Origin: Kappaphycus alvarezii
Lineage: Eukaryota > Rhodophyta > Florideophyceae > Gigartinales > Solieriaceae
Reading direction: 5' to 3'
NCBI GenBank assembly: GCA_002205965.3
Contig: NADL03000471.1
Location: 1,860,001-1,924,000, forward strand
Length of the DNA: 64,000 bases
A program made the position numbers and the translations under genes. The notes beneath the pieces were generated by a model. The model searched no databases and was not told the origin of the DNA. It saw only the letters and a list, made by a program, of their open reading frames with translations. Every line of letters begins with the position of its first letter. Position 1 is the first letter of the stretch. Below, in pieces: positions 1 through 11,259 of the stretch.

Positions 1-469
1 AACTAGCATCTTATAAGAATGCTGTTACGCCATGTTTTGCACAAGAGCGAAGTATCACCTACATTGGCATAAAATCCAAAGGAGAACGGTATAGCGGAGC
101 ATCTGAACAGCAAACTATTTTAACGGGTGCTCAGTACAATAAATGCGTTCGACATGCTTATCGGAAAATGTTAGATAGTCTGTGTACTAGAATCTGTCTT
201 AAAACAAGAATAACTCGCTGTAATACGCGACCACTGCTGTTTGAGGTCCTTATACCTCCACTCGAAACTGACATGCAACGCAATACTATCAGTCCTGAGC
301 AGCCTTTCTTTAGCTGTGGCGCCCAATAAGTTGAGCTGCCGCCTCATGCAAGGCCTGAGCACGTAAGAACTATCCCTATGTATGAAGAATTGTCGTCCTG
401 TTATAAGAGGCGATAAAATTTAAATATTACTCCAGTACACCTGCTCTCAAAAACGCCAATCTATGGTGC

Positions 470-993
470 ATCACTTCATTCAGACTATAAAGACAAAGGA
501 TAAGGTCGTGTCGAGTTGAAACAGTCTGGTAAATTAGGCAGTGAATCAGTCTATGGCCAAAGAAACAGCTTCGCTACAGGCCTCCATACCCACCAGACCT
601 GCTGATTGGAGTCTCGTAGCAGTCAATGAAGTCCACTCACGAGTCTAGAGGACATATTTTGTCAGTCAAAGCGGCTGCATTGCAATGATCACAACACTGG
701 ATAAGACTGTGGCTATAATCCACAATGTGCTGTTAGTTTTGTAGGGAGAGCTTTGTGACTCACAAAACACCCCAATGAACACTGGAGCACGCAAATAAAA
801 ATAATTGTCAACCTCTTTCCACTGCATAAGGCTTGCAAGTCAACGCAGTAAAAGAGTCGCAAAAGTATCTACCGCGCTTTGTGACTGCGTGCACCAGTTG
901 GATGAACATTGATAGGGGTCCAATATGCTGCTTAGCGAAACTAACGTCCCTCTCGCAATATGCGTCGGAGGGTGGATTTATTTTAAAGAACAT
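470..993 (-). pseudogene. Possible piggyBac-like transposase scrap
   Basis: A 61-codon frame on the minus strand (808-993) reads like the catalytic part of a piggyBac-type DDE transposase. A segment HIGPLSMFIQLVHAV is followed by GRYFCDSFTAL, which resembles the family pattern of LG..V..L.. followed by an aromatic-rich (C/D)DNFFTS stretch. Downstream to about 470 the coding feel continues in broken frames with Trp/Lys-rich bits. No terminal repeats or TTAA target duplication were found. This rests on recognising two short motifs only, so another transposase family, or chance, is quite possible. Confidence 0.25.
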
Positions 994-999
994 CCCGGA

Positions 1000-2400
1000 A
1001 ATCTGCCTCTAGTGACGGGAAATTTTTTGTCGATCTCTACATTGGGACCAGCTGCACTGACTGCAGCATATACTGCAACCCCTTCAAGTGCATGAGCAAT
1101 GATCGCAATTTGCCCCAATTCATCCATTTTACTTTTTGATTTTCTTGCTATCTAATTTTTTAATCCCTCTGGGGCATAGTGATCACGTTTTTCAGCAAGG
1201 TTTGCTTCAAAGAAAGTTTTGGAGGGCCGTTCAAAACCGTCACCTCATGCTATACTACAATGAAGAATTTCCTGCAGATAAATTCTATATGGATGGAGGT
1301 GTAGTTTTGTTTGTGGTATAATTTTTGTACGATTTTTCTGTATGGAAATCGTCTGGCTTAAGATCCCAACTGAAACACTCATTATTGCCATATACAGTGC
1401 ACATAATCAGTTTACAGCAATTCAGAATGTTTCTCTAGGACGGTCACTTTCCAAAACTGCAGGATATCGAACGCAAATTGGATGCACCAGGTCTACTTGC
1501 TCGGTGCCTATGTTAAAATTTCGCAGAAATTAGATATCGAAATTTGCATGCATTTTGACCAAGCGGTAAAGTATGTGCGCACATAGTGGCACCTTTAAAT
1601 ACTGCAACTCGAACAAAATTTCTGCAAAAATATCGGTATAATGCATCGTTTTCAGATGGAGAAACATGAATTTGAAGACAATAGTGGCCTGCGTGAATGA
1701 AAAACATTTGTATCAGGAAGCCAACGTAATGGCCATCAGAAATTAGTTGCACGAGTCCCGTATCGTCAATATTCAGAATTATAGTGGATTTTTATTGCAA
1801 TTGTCAATATGGGGGAATCACTTACTGTAAGAGATAAGCTAGATAATCCTTCGTCATGTTGTATGGTAGTTTGCATGTACGTGAACAATTAGTGTATTTT
1901 AGGCTGCTCTAGCATATTACAGTAAAAAAAGTAGGATCAAGCGGTTATCTTACTCTTAAGTCTCAAGTGAAAGATAATTTCAGTCTGCTTCAATTTATAA
2001 AGTAAAAAATCCCTAATTTTTGATCAAAAAATATCGATGATTGTTTGAAAATATAAAAAACAGTCATTAAAATCAATTTTTCTTTTTATGGTATTGAGCT
2101 CCACTCTGGCTTTTTCAGATTCAAAATCGAATTTCGCATTATAATTTTTTTTTGTATTAGACTTTGAAATCGCTATTCTTAAAAACGATTCCCTAATAAT
2201 TACATTTTCTGGCTAGTAGCGGTCCAGAATATTGACCTTAAGATAATTGTATAAGATAATTGTATCTCGTTTCATGGTGCTGCGACTTAACTTCATGTAG
2301 CGTATATAAAAATGATTAAATCTCTGCCCTATGTCCAAGTTAGAATCCATCCTGTGTAACACTATCAGCAACGCATTTTTCTCTGAGATTAAAGAAGATT
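1000..2400. other. Unassigned AT-rich stretch
   Basis: There are only short open frames (at most about 79 codons) on both strands, and none was recognised. Around 2,260-2,285 a small direct duplication (ataattgtataag-like) is visible. No gene, RNA or terminal repeat can be supported here. Confidence 0.4.
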
Positions 2401-2419
2401 ACTCCACTGAAGAGGTGAA

Positions 2420-3862
2420 TTCCTTAGATTGTATCATACATGGTGTACCTGTGTCAAAGCTAAAATGTGGTATTTTGTAATCTTACAACTTGAAGGCATG
2501 CAGGATTACTGGCCTAATAGTAATTTTTACTCCTTCCAATCCACTCAAGCTGATGGAACGCACGACGTCATTATGGAATTACTAGCAATTACATCCATTA
2601 TTTCTGCAGGCGTTCTAAACATCAGAAGTTAATAGCTTTCTTTTCTTGTGCATGAATGACCCATAACAGTCTTTCTTAATGTGGTCTGCTACTAAGAAGT
2701 ATAAGTTTATTTGACTCTTGAATCCTACAAGCACTCTCCGGACCAGGTACGTGAGAAAAAAGTAATTTTTGTTTTGCTCCAAACACTAATCAGCATTTAG
2801 ACATAGTACTTTCGAGGATGTAGTAGCGCTTCAAGTATCCACAATCGTGTAATGAAGTATCCACACCACAGTGTTGGCTGTCTTCTCGCTCGGTCAGTGG
2901 CCTCCGTAAAGTCATATCAGAAGGTTTTTGGGAGAGATTACTCGGGGAAAACCCAAACATAAAACCTTTAGGGCCTTAATAAAGTGGATTTGTCCGGGCA
3001 GTTCTAGTTTCGGTAGGTGCACTTCCTCGGCAAAATCAAATATTAATTATGTACCACCTTGATTGGGGTTATAAATAGCCTGTAGATTCTTCTAGTTGCT
3101 ATATTCCTGAAGGTCAACATTTGAAATTATCGTTGAGTTGAATTCGGACCTGGACACATTGTGGATTCATTCGGTTTAGTGCATCAATTGTATTCTTTGA
3201 CGTAGTGCAGAGGTCACAGAAATTACTCTCCCGAGACGCAATACATAGGGTGGGTGTGTCTTCTTTCCAGTACCGAACAAATGGGCTGTAAGTACCCGGC
3301 TGAAATGCTCCATTCCTATACGGTCTTACTTCCAAAGGCCCCTGCGGTATCCATTTCCACTTATCTTTGTAGAAAAAATACACTGGAGTCTTTGTAAAGC
3401 TGCTTGGAAGAAAACGAAGTGGTGACTTTTCTGCTGAGATCCGTCTTCTAGGACAATCTATGCCGTAGTATGCAGCCAAATTACTGAGAGACGCCGAAAC
3501 CAATCCTCCGTGTCCCTTTTCTCCCCTTTTGCGAGTGTAATTCATCTTTTTGTGGGGCTGAAGGACCCTGCCTTGCTTACGTCGCGAGCATTACGTGAAA
3601 TGACTTGGTCAGGAAACTGTACGAGGGCTTGAAAATGCTTGCCACACAGTCGTTTAACAAGCACCCAGTAAACAGTTGTATTTTAATGCTTTGCAGTCCG
3701 ACTACTTCCTTCTGGAGTACACTCTTTCTTACGGGTCCGCAGTGTACCCCTTCATTAACATATTCTTGCAGTTTTCGGCGCAGTAGTCGAGTAAGGCATG
3801 ACAAAAATGTAGCTGCCTTGTGTCTTGTTATCTGTTTGATGGAATCTGTAAGCAATTTCTAA
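2420..3862 (-). pseudogene. Decayed DNA-transposon protein, NADxC-EQNKN family
   Basis: This is a transposase-type protein of a family common in cnidarian, fish and algal genomes. The best block is an open frame at 3,114-3,545 (143 codons). It contains LRFLPSSFTKTPVY, FVRYWKEDTPTL, then a Cys-pair segment SNFCDLCTTSKNTIDAL, as in the family's N-terminal half. Further down the minus strand, in other frames, come FDFAEEVHLPKLELPGQIHF, a catalytic-looking LNAD.CLEQNKNYFFLTYL at about 2,750-2,800 (family form LHADNC.GQNKN), then LVADHIKKD and a decayed C-terminal part to about 2,420. A possible N-terminal piece lies at 3,577-3,855. At least three frame changes and several stops break it. No terminal inverted repeats were found. 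The exact superfamily is not known to me. The order and spacing of motifs make the family call fairly firm. Confidence 0.65.
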
Positions 3863-4015
3863 AACTTTGGTCGCAAATCATTCCTCATGATTACACCCTT
3901 CATCGTTACGCTTTGCCTTGAAATCGTCGGAAACTGTGCGTATATCTTGCTCAACTGCTGGCGTTATAGATTTGTTGAGTGCATAAGAAGCCAAACTAGC
4001 TTCAAGTTCACCGTC

Positions 4016-4138
4016 ATGATCAAACTCGTATCCTATGGGTTCTTACTCTTATTTCGTATCTGCGTTTGCAGCTACGTATAAATAACAAACACAGCTACGA
4101 AATAAGAGTAAGAACCCATAGGATACGAGTTTGATCAT
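4016..4138. repeat. Long near-perfect hairpin (53-nt arms)
   Basis: Arms at 4,016-4,068 and 4,086-4,138 are inverted copies of each other with two mismatches in 53 nt; the spacer is 17 nt. The outer 43-44 nt are perfect, beginning ATGATCAAACTCGTATCCTA. It lies just beyond the N-terminal end of the transposase remnant. It does not look like a MITE, because it has no target duplication and the outer flanks are unrelated. A local inverted duplication by template switching is the simplest reading. Confidence 0.9.
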
Positions 4139-4139
4139 A

Positions 4140-7100
4140 GAAATGGTCCGGTCAAAACTCATTCTATGGTAGATTGAACAGAATATCTACAATGTGGAAT
4201 AAAAGAATACAAGTGAATGAGCTCGGTGGCGCTTGGGCCGGGGTTTTAAGCCCCCAGTGAGTTAAAAAGATACTTTACTTAGATAAACGTATCTATTTAC
4301 CTGGATGAAAATTTTTCATACAGTTGTTTCGTACGCATAAAGCCGCACAGTTTTTCTTGGCTATATTTCGTTTCTCGTTGGGTTTTCCAAAATGAGGTCT
4401 CACACCTTCTACCAGCTTACTGCTGCTGTTACACAACATGTCTCGATATAAGGTGCACAAATTATTCTGCAAATATTACCAACGGAATGAGCTTGACTGG
4501 CTGATAAAGGGATATTAGTATCTCAAAAAGTGTTAAAATGGCGGTTTTTGTAGTTAAGAAATTGAAACCTACTCATTTTAAATTACTTTTGTGTATCTAG
4601 CTGCAAGTAGAAGAGTATTATTTTTTGATTTAATTTAATGTATGGAAGATATGGTCTCTTGTAGTGCTGGGTAAATCTAGGAAAATTCATTCAATCATCG
4701 AAACAAGTAAAAGACAGCATTTGTGCTATTCTTGAGAGTATACTCGATTTCATGAGCAAGGAAGTATGATGATAGGCCATAAAAAGCTTTGCATAGGAGT
4801 TGGGATATAACGAGTCAAATAATTGAATCAAAGGTGATCTGTGAGATGTTATCGCTAGTTTTGGGACCTTTGAAAGAACACCGTCACAGCAGAAAGGTAT
4901 ATAGTACTCTGACGGGCAACCAAAGCAACACATATTAGTATTGTTGTGAGCATGTTTAAGAAACCATTTTGTAGGCGGAAGCTTCCAGAGGGTCGACTTT
5001 AAATATAAAGAACAACGGAGATGCTTTGCACTCAAAACTATTAATTGTAGTATATCAGAGATGGGCCCAGGACGGTTTGCAGGGCTGTTTTAGTATAACG
5101 GAGATGAGCTGGCGCCTGTTTAAAGGATGGTGTACAGGGGACCAGGGGTTTAAGACTCGACTTAGGCGCCTGATCTGACAAGGAAAATCAATACTCGTCA
5201 GAAAAGAGAAGGTGAGCTATTATTCAGTACGACGGATTTTGGTTTGGTCAGATTTCAGGGGTCTTGTGGAGAGTGGTCCATCTAGGTTATTGAAGGGAAA
5301 CATTTTGCGCTTGTCAGATATGACGGGATTTAAAGAGACGATGGAATGAAAAATTGGAAATTATGGACTCAAACATAAGTTGGAGCTTCAAGACGAAAAT
5401 TTTTGAACGAAGCTTTGGCCATAACAAGGCAAGCTAAAGACTAGAGATTTCGCCGAAAAGATGGATTGGTCCAGAGATTTTCTTTGAGTGATCCATGAAA
5501 TTTGTTTCCTATTTAGGAATGCTGCAAAAATATCATATGAAACTTAGAAAAAGATTATATGCTATGACAAAGGAAAGCATGAGGACTTTTTTTATGGAAG
5601 ACAAAAAAGAAGCTGTTAGTAACACCATCTGAAGTGCTCGACTAAATTGAGATAGATAATCTATTGCATATATCTGGGAGATTTTATCTATTCAAAATAG
5701 TTCTGCTGGTTAAAGAAATACTGAAGGATGTGCTTTGCGCTAGTTTCTCAAATTTATTGGAAAGAAGATCTGGAAGAATGCTCCTCTGATATATTATGCC
5801 TGTGTGAAGAATAACTTGAGGATGTTTCAGAGACTTTGCTAACAAATACGCCAAAACAGACTCATCTTTGACAGAGACTACAGAATTTACAGGTTTAAGA
5901 TAAAACACGCGGTGTTATAGGAGATTAATGAGATAAACTGTAGAGTTAAGCATACTAACAGAGTCAAAGAAGACGGAATGGTTCGAAAATATGCATAAAT
6001 GCTACCATTTGGGTGCAATTCACGATAAATAGGTGCATAATGCAGCGCAGTGACGAACTTGGAGACAGTTGCAGCAAAGGTAAGGTCTATGACCACATTT
6101 CAGAACGTAACGCGACGCAAATTTTGCATTCGTTTCGGCAGAGCACTTCATTTTCTTGACTTTATCAATCTTTTATTCTTTTTGTGGTAAATTATGGTTT
6201 CTTTATGACTAACTGTACCCTAAACCTATCTTATGCACCTTAATTTACTAAGCTTACTCAGGCGATATGCTGGTTTGAAAATGCGTCCAGAATCTTCGAA
6301 ATTTTTCCTGTAAATGTACGGGCGAGCCAAAACAGTATCTTACGAAATCTTCCTCACTTAAGATTGCAAAACTAATGGTAATGGACAGAAATGACATGAA
6401 CCGTGCGAACCTTCATTTTGTTATTAATATCAGCATTACTTTTTACTTCTTTAAATTTTAGGTATCCCTAAAATAGCTGTCTTCTTTCCAACGTCCATGA
6501 ATCATAATATTTGGAAACTCCCATCTTTTTGCGCCTTCATTTTATATGCCCCAGTTAGGGTACGAATACTCTTCGAGCTCACCTTGAGATATAATCTAAA
6601 TTCTAGTGCACTCTTGATGTGAATGGGGAATAGTTTGCGCCATCGTCAGCCTAGGTAAGTTTACTCGGAATACAAAAGTACTTCTGTACATCTGTTAAAT
6701 TCTAGTACACCTAATTGGGAGCCAATTTCGCTTAACTTTCCCACAAGTGTACCAAATTAGCGTATTTATTACATAATAGGTAAGACTAAAGTGCAGTTGT
6801 TAGAAAATGCGGGGCACTTCTAAAAAATTACCACAATCGTCTGTCGGATCCACAAAGTCTCCAAGGGCACCGGAAAAGAGCTCCTCAATTCTGAATTGCT
6901 AACCAAAAAAGTACGATTCACACGTCATGTACCGTATCTGCTCGGGGTGCTTTCGTCAGAAAAAATTATACTACATTAAACAATAAAGCTTAGAAATAGG
7001 GCAGAGAAAAAGTTGAGGGGCATTCAAATTCAACCCAGTCACCGATAAAATGACCAAATTTCGATCCTATCCCATGCTTGCAGTTTTCGGAATGTATTAG

Positions 7101-10100
7101 ATTAATTTATATTATACTTATCAAATTATAATTCCTCATCAACTTGCTATCGTTCGTACTTAATCCTCTTCCAATTTTTATCTCAGTTTTGTCTTTTTTC
7201 CCTTTTCTAAATGAATGCTTGGGTGTCTCCTTTTAATTGATAATCTTTCTCGTATGAAAATACTTTGGAAGTGATGTCGGAAACGCAGCTATATCAGTTT
7301 GATAGGCTTAGGTAGAAAACAAAAGAGGAATTTTAAGACCGGAACTTGTTAGTACCACTAAAAGCAGGTTGTTCTGCCATCTTCAAAACGTGAGAAAGAC
7401 ATGCTAGCATGCCCCGTACCTCATCCGGACTTACTAGATGGATGTGTCGATGAAGTTTGTTCCGTCGTCTGATAAGATTTCCCTCAAGGATCGAGAGGTA
7501 GTATAGATATATAGCAATTGGTATTTATCTGTAATTACACCAGCAGAAGTGATTTTGATATTTTTCTGATCTATTTCTTGGACGTGGCAACTTATTGCAA
7601 ATAAAATTTACTGTAAGGGATTCCGTATCAGCAGTATACCACCACTGATCAATATACTGCATCACCATCCAAAAAGTCTTGACGGCTCGCAGACCAAACC
7701 ACTACGCCCATAAAGAGGAACTAATACTTTCGAAAACAAAATACGCTCTTTTGGCCTAACAACAACCCAAATTGTATATAGCCTTTACATTTATTATTAG
7801 AATGAAATTACCTTAGCTCATTTTACAATAGTAGATATTTAGAATCTAGCTGATTAGTCTTCGCAAGTGGGTGACCATTGGTGGCTCTCAGCTTGACTTC
7901 CAATTTTTCTCTCTGCGACTACCTTGGAAATAGAAATTTAAGATATAGACAAGTTTATTCGTCCGCGTTTCCATTCTCACTGCTCTCAAAACTATTATAA
8001 ATTACCCTTTCAATTGTTTTTCCGTGATTACTTCTTACCACTTGCGTTTCAAACTTCAGAGTCTGAACTTTAGTTAAGTCTCCAAGACACTATTTTGCGC
8101 CTGAAATACTCAGCACTTTTGAACAATTCCGTCACGATAACCATCCTGCTTTGCTACCCTGCCGTAATTTATTGTACTGATCCGTTTTCCCGCAAGTTTC
8201 TAGAAACTTTCTGATCAAATCGCACTCAAATTTCAGTTATCGTCACCACCCTCATGATGAAATTTTTGGCGCTATCTAAGGTGGAGTCCATGTTTCTATT
8301 GCAATCTTCCATCTCTTCATATATTCATCTGTGATCAAGTGGAATTCCTTACATGTCATTAAAGAATGAAAAGGTCCTACTGTCCAATAATTCAACCCTT
8401 GTGCGCTTCTTGAATTGACTGGCATCAACATGGAAGTCATAAGTACGGCTTCTACCAACTAATGCTTGACTTTTTTGTCTTCTATGTATAACATGGGGAG
8501 AAGTTCCGAAAACTTCACACCAGACGAAGTCGGAGCTAGCTCTGCGATTAATTTACCTTTTTGGTCTTAGTTTGAGATAGTTACCAATCTATTTTGTTTC
8601 TTTTAGGTCCTTTTTGAATTTATTTAAATGCCGTCTCTGCCACCGAGGTACGAAAAATGGGAACATTGGTTATAAACAAGTTGATGTTCTATACATGATG
8701 TAGTCACTATACTACTCCAAAATAGCATATCTGTCAGAATTTCTATTTTTCAAGGCCACCACATTAGTATTTAGTATCTCTAGAAAGGGCTTGAAAGCTC
8801 AATTCTCTTCGTTACTGTTAATAATCAATTATGTTTTCATTTTAAGCTTTCGTAGGTATCGCATTCATATGACCTTCACCATGCTGCTCGTTTATCTTGC
8901 TTGGAGCGATTTAGTGGTCTATTTACACATAGCCTAAAACAAGTGTACCAGGTTGGACTCCGAGAGTACTTAAATCCATGATATTGCCTTTACGAACATT
9001 AAATGTAGGAAAAATCTAAATTTCCTTGATCAAAATGTTATCTATTTTCATCTCTTTCCAAAATAGTTCATGAAAAACAATTGAGAAACAAATGTAATCT
9101 AACCCTCAAGAAAATGTACATTTTCCAAAAGCTGAAATCTTTTTAATCTATCAAATTTAATGTTCAATATTTTCTTTAATTTCCTATTTTGTGTGTGTTT
9201 TAATTTCAGCTGTACGAAAAAGAAAGCATTTTAAAAACCCCAAATTGACTTCTTAGACATACTTGGGTCGCCAATAGCCCTGAAAGTAGTAAAATGTTTC
9301 ACTTTTGAGAGACCAATATATTTTTTCTGAATAGATCAAAGAAAACTGGGTCTTGAATCCAAATTTTGAATAAAAAGAGCACTTCTTGACAATAAATACA
9401 ATAAATTTCCGCAATTTTAACCAAGCGATGGCCATTTTATTTTTTAATGTGGATATACTGTCCCATTCAATTAGTTTTCCCTTCACAAACTATTATTTAT
9501 CGGCTTCCTCTGCGAAAAAAAATTCATGCGCAAACCTACATTATAGAACTCGAATGCTGCTTCTTCGAGGTTTCAGAGAGATATGTACTGCTCAAAGTCA
9601 TATTTTCTGCCGATAAGGGGTCTTCAGTGCCCAGAAAAGAAGCAATAAATTTCATTAAAATGGAAGCTGTTGAATGGAATAAGTGATTTAGAATGAGCAG
9701 TTATCCCCTTGGACTTTTAATGTGGTTCTGCTGAAATTAGGATAGGTATTTCAGAATTTTTTTCCTGCAGCAATGCACGGTATTATCGTCCTTGAGTGAG
9801 AAATTATAGCGCGGTAGTGTAAAAAACATACAACGGTTATCTTTTGAATGCTAATTTCAGAAAATAGAGATAGCCTCCCTACAAATAGTGGGAAAAAGAT
9901 ACACATACCTTCTCCCATACCTCTAATATAAGGCGAGAGCCCTGATATTAGAGGTCGTAAGCAACCAAAACTTCGTGTGAGTTTTAGTGCAGGGGTCGGA
10001 GTGAAAAGACACCTGTCCCAAGCATATCAAAATTCTCGTGCATACGCGAGAAAATTCGTGTAATTAGCCCTCTACACGAAATTTAAAATGTGCAATAGAG

Positions 10101-10130
10101 AAAGCACGCCCATATGATCCTTTCCGAGGG
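4140..10130. other. AT-rich stretch without recognisable genes
   Basis: About 6 kb of low-GC DNA with open frames of at most 114 codons. Apart from the doubtful integrase-like scrap at 4,691-5,035, I recognise nothing in any frame. Base composition and scattered coding-like words suggest very old element debris. No RNA gene, tandem array or terminal repeat was seen. Confidence 0.4.
4691..5035 (-). mobile_element. Doubtful retroelement integrase-like fossil
   Basis: A 114-codon minus-strand frame shows the word order of a Ty3/gypsy integrase core: a KWFLKHAH segment, FGCPSEY, then CDGVLSK and LYPNSYAKL. These recall KW...A, FG.P.E, SD.G..F and YHP.S.G of that domain. The match is loose and no neighbouring reverse transcriptase or LTRs could be found. 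If real it is an old, broken fragment. Chance similarity is the main alternative. Confidence 0.25.
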
Positions 10131-10133
10131 GGT

Positions 10134-11250
10134 TTGCCTCCCCCCAAAAACATTCACCTCGGAGGCTCAATTCATGAGCTCAAGTACAGTCTACTTCACA
10201 TTCAACCCCTTACAAAATCAATCGCGAATTCCTTACCAAGCGACGAGTCGCCCGAGGAAACTTCAGTAAAAGCGTCTACTGTGCGTAATTTTCACCCCTT
10301 GGATACTATCGAGAGTTTTAATTCTCTACCAGAGGCAGAAGTTTCGTTTGCAAACCTACAGACACCTGGGCAACCACGCCTAAAATTTTTCGTTTTGACG
10401 ACACCTACGATATCCTGCTCTTGAAGGCTGTTCGTGCTCCTGACACACACACGCCCGGATGGGGCCAGAAGTGAAGCGGTTATGTGATTATGTGATGGTG
10501 CAGGGAACAGTTCTTGCGAACAGCCCTTCTATTTTGTTTACGCATCACAAACAGCCTTCTGCTAAGAGACTCTACGATCGCTACTATCGTATTCTGCGAG
10601 CATACCGAGATAATATCAGGCGAAACAAAAAATAGTCAGGGATAGACGAAATATACATCGAGAAGGAGACCTTGTTAGACGACCTCATACATAAGAAGAA
10701 TGAGAAGGATGAACGAGATTTGGAAAAGGATCAGAAGATCTCTTCTTAAGATGCATTAATAACGGCTGGAGAGCAGATATGGGATCGAGCGCTTAACATG
10801 ACGTTTTCTAAGTCGGGCGTCATAGATATTCTAGAAGCTATAAATGTTGACAAAAATCGAGAGCAAAATCTTTTCAAGTTCGGGAAGGAAGAAGCGTAAG
10901 CGGGCTCTACCGATTCAGACAATGAACATGCCCAGTTTTCATCGTCCGCCTTGGGAGCAAGAGGGAAGCAGGAGGAAGAGAGGATTAAGATTGGGCGATA
11001 GCGATTGGAACTGGAGAAGAAGCGTGAGAAGCGAACGGACGCTCAGCTTCAGCATATTCATTTGGCCACGAATCGACGACTTGACTTGTGCATTCTCGAA
11101 AGGTTATATTAGTGCTTCAAACGCGCTGTGATGCGATAGAAAACAAACGAAAGGTGATGGAACTAATGCGCGAGCTAGTGACGTGCATGAAAGAATGAAG
11201 CTAACCTCTGACATGTAGCGTAAGATAGCCATCGGCAGTTTTTTTAATGC
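10134..11250 (+). pseudogene. Broken Myb/SANT-like ORF1 of PIF/Harbinger type
   Basis: This is the remains of a Myb/SANT-like DNA-binding protein of the kind that accompanies DDE_4 (PIF/Harbinger-like) transposases. An open N-terminal frame (10,134-10,424) is rich in Ser/Pro. In a second frame the Myb-like domain starts RFDDTYDILLLKAV (about 10,393-10,440). In a third it continues with HHKQPSAKRLYDRYYRIL and an acidic/basic helix IEKETLLDDLIHKKNEK (10,540-10,710). The C-terminal part (about 10,960-11,090) is charged coiled coil: QEEERIKIG and LELEKKREKRTDAQLQHI, the usual tail of these ORF1 proteins. At least two frame changes and four or five in-frame stops break it. No DDE_4 transposase was recognised beside it, so the partner may be lost or too decayed. 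The nearest DDE_4 gene is about 51 kb away. Confidence 0.6.
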
Positions 11251-11259
11251 ATTTATCGT

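Noticed and set aside
7600-8460. Possible gypsy RNase H or integrase words in the AT-rich region
   Set aside because: Only isolated short words, in no consistent order and without catalytic motifs.
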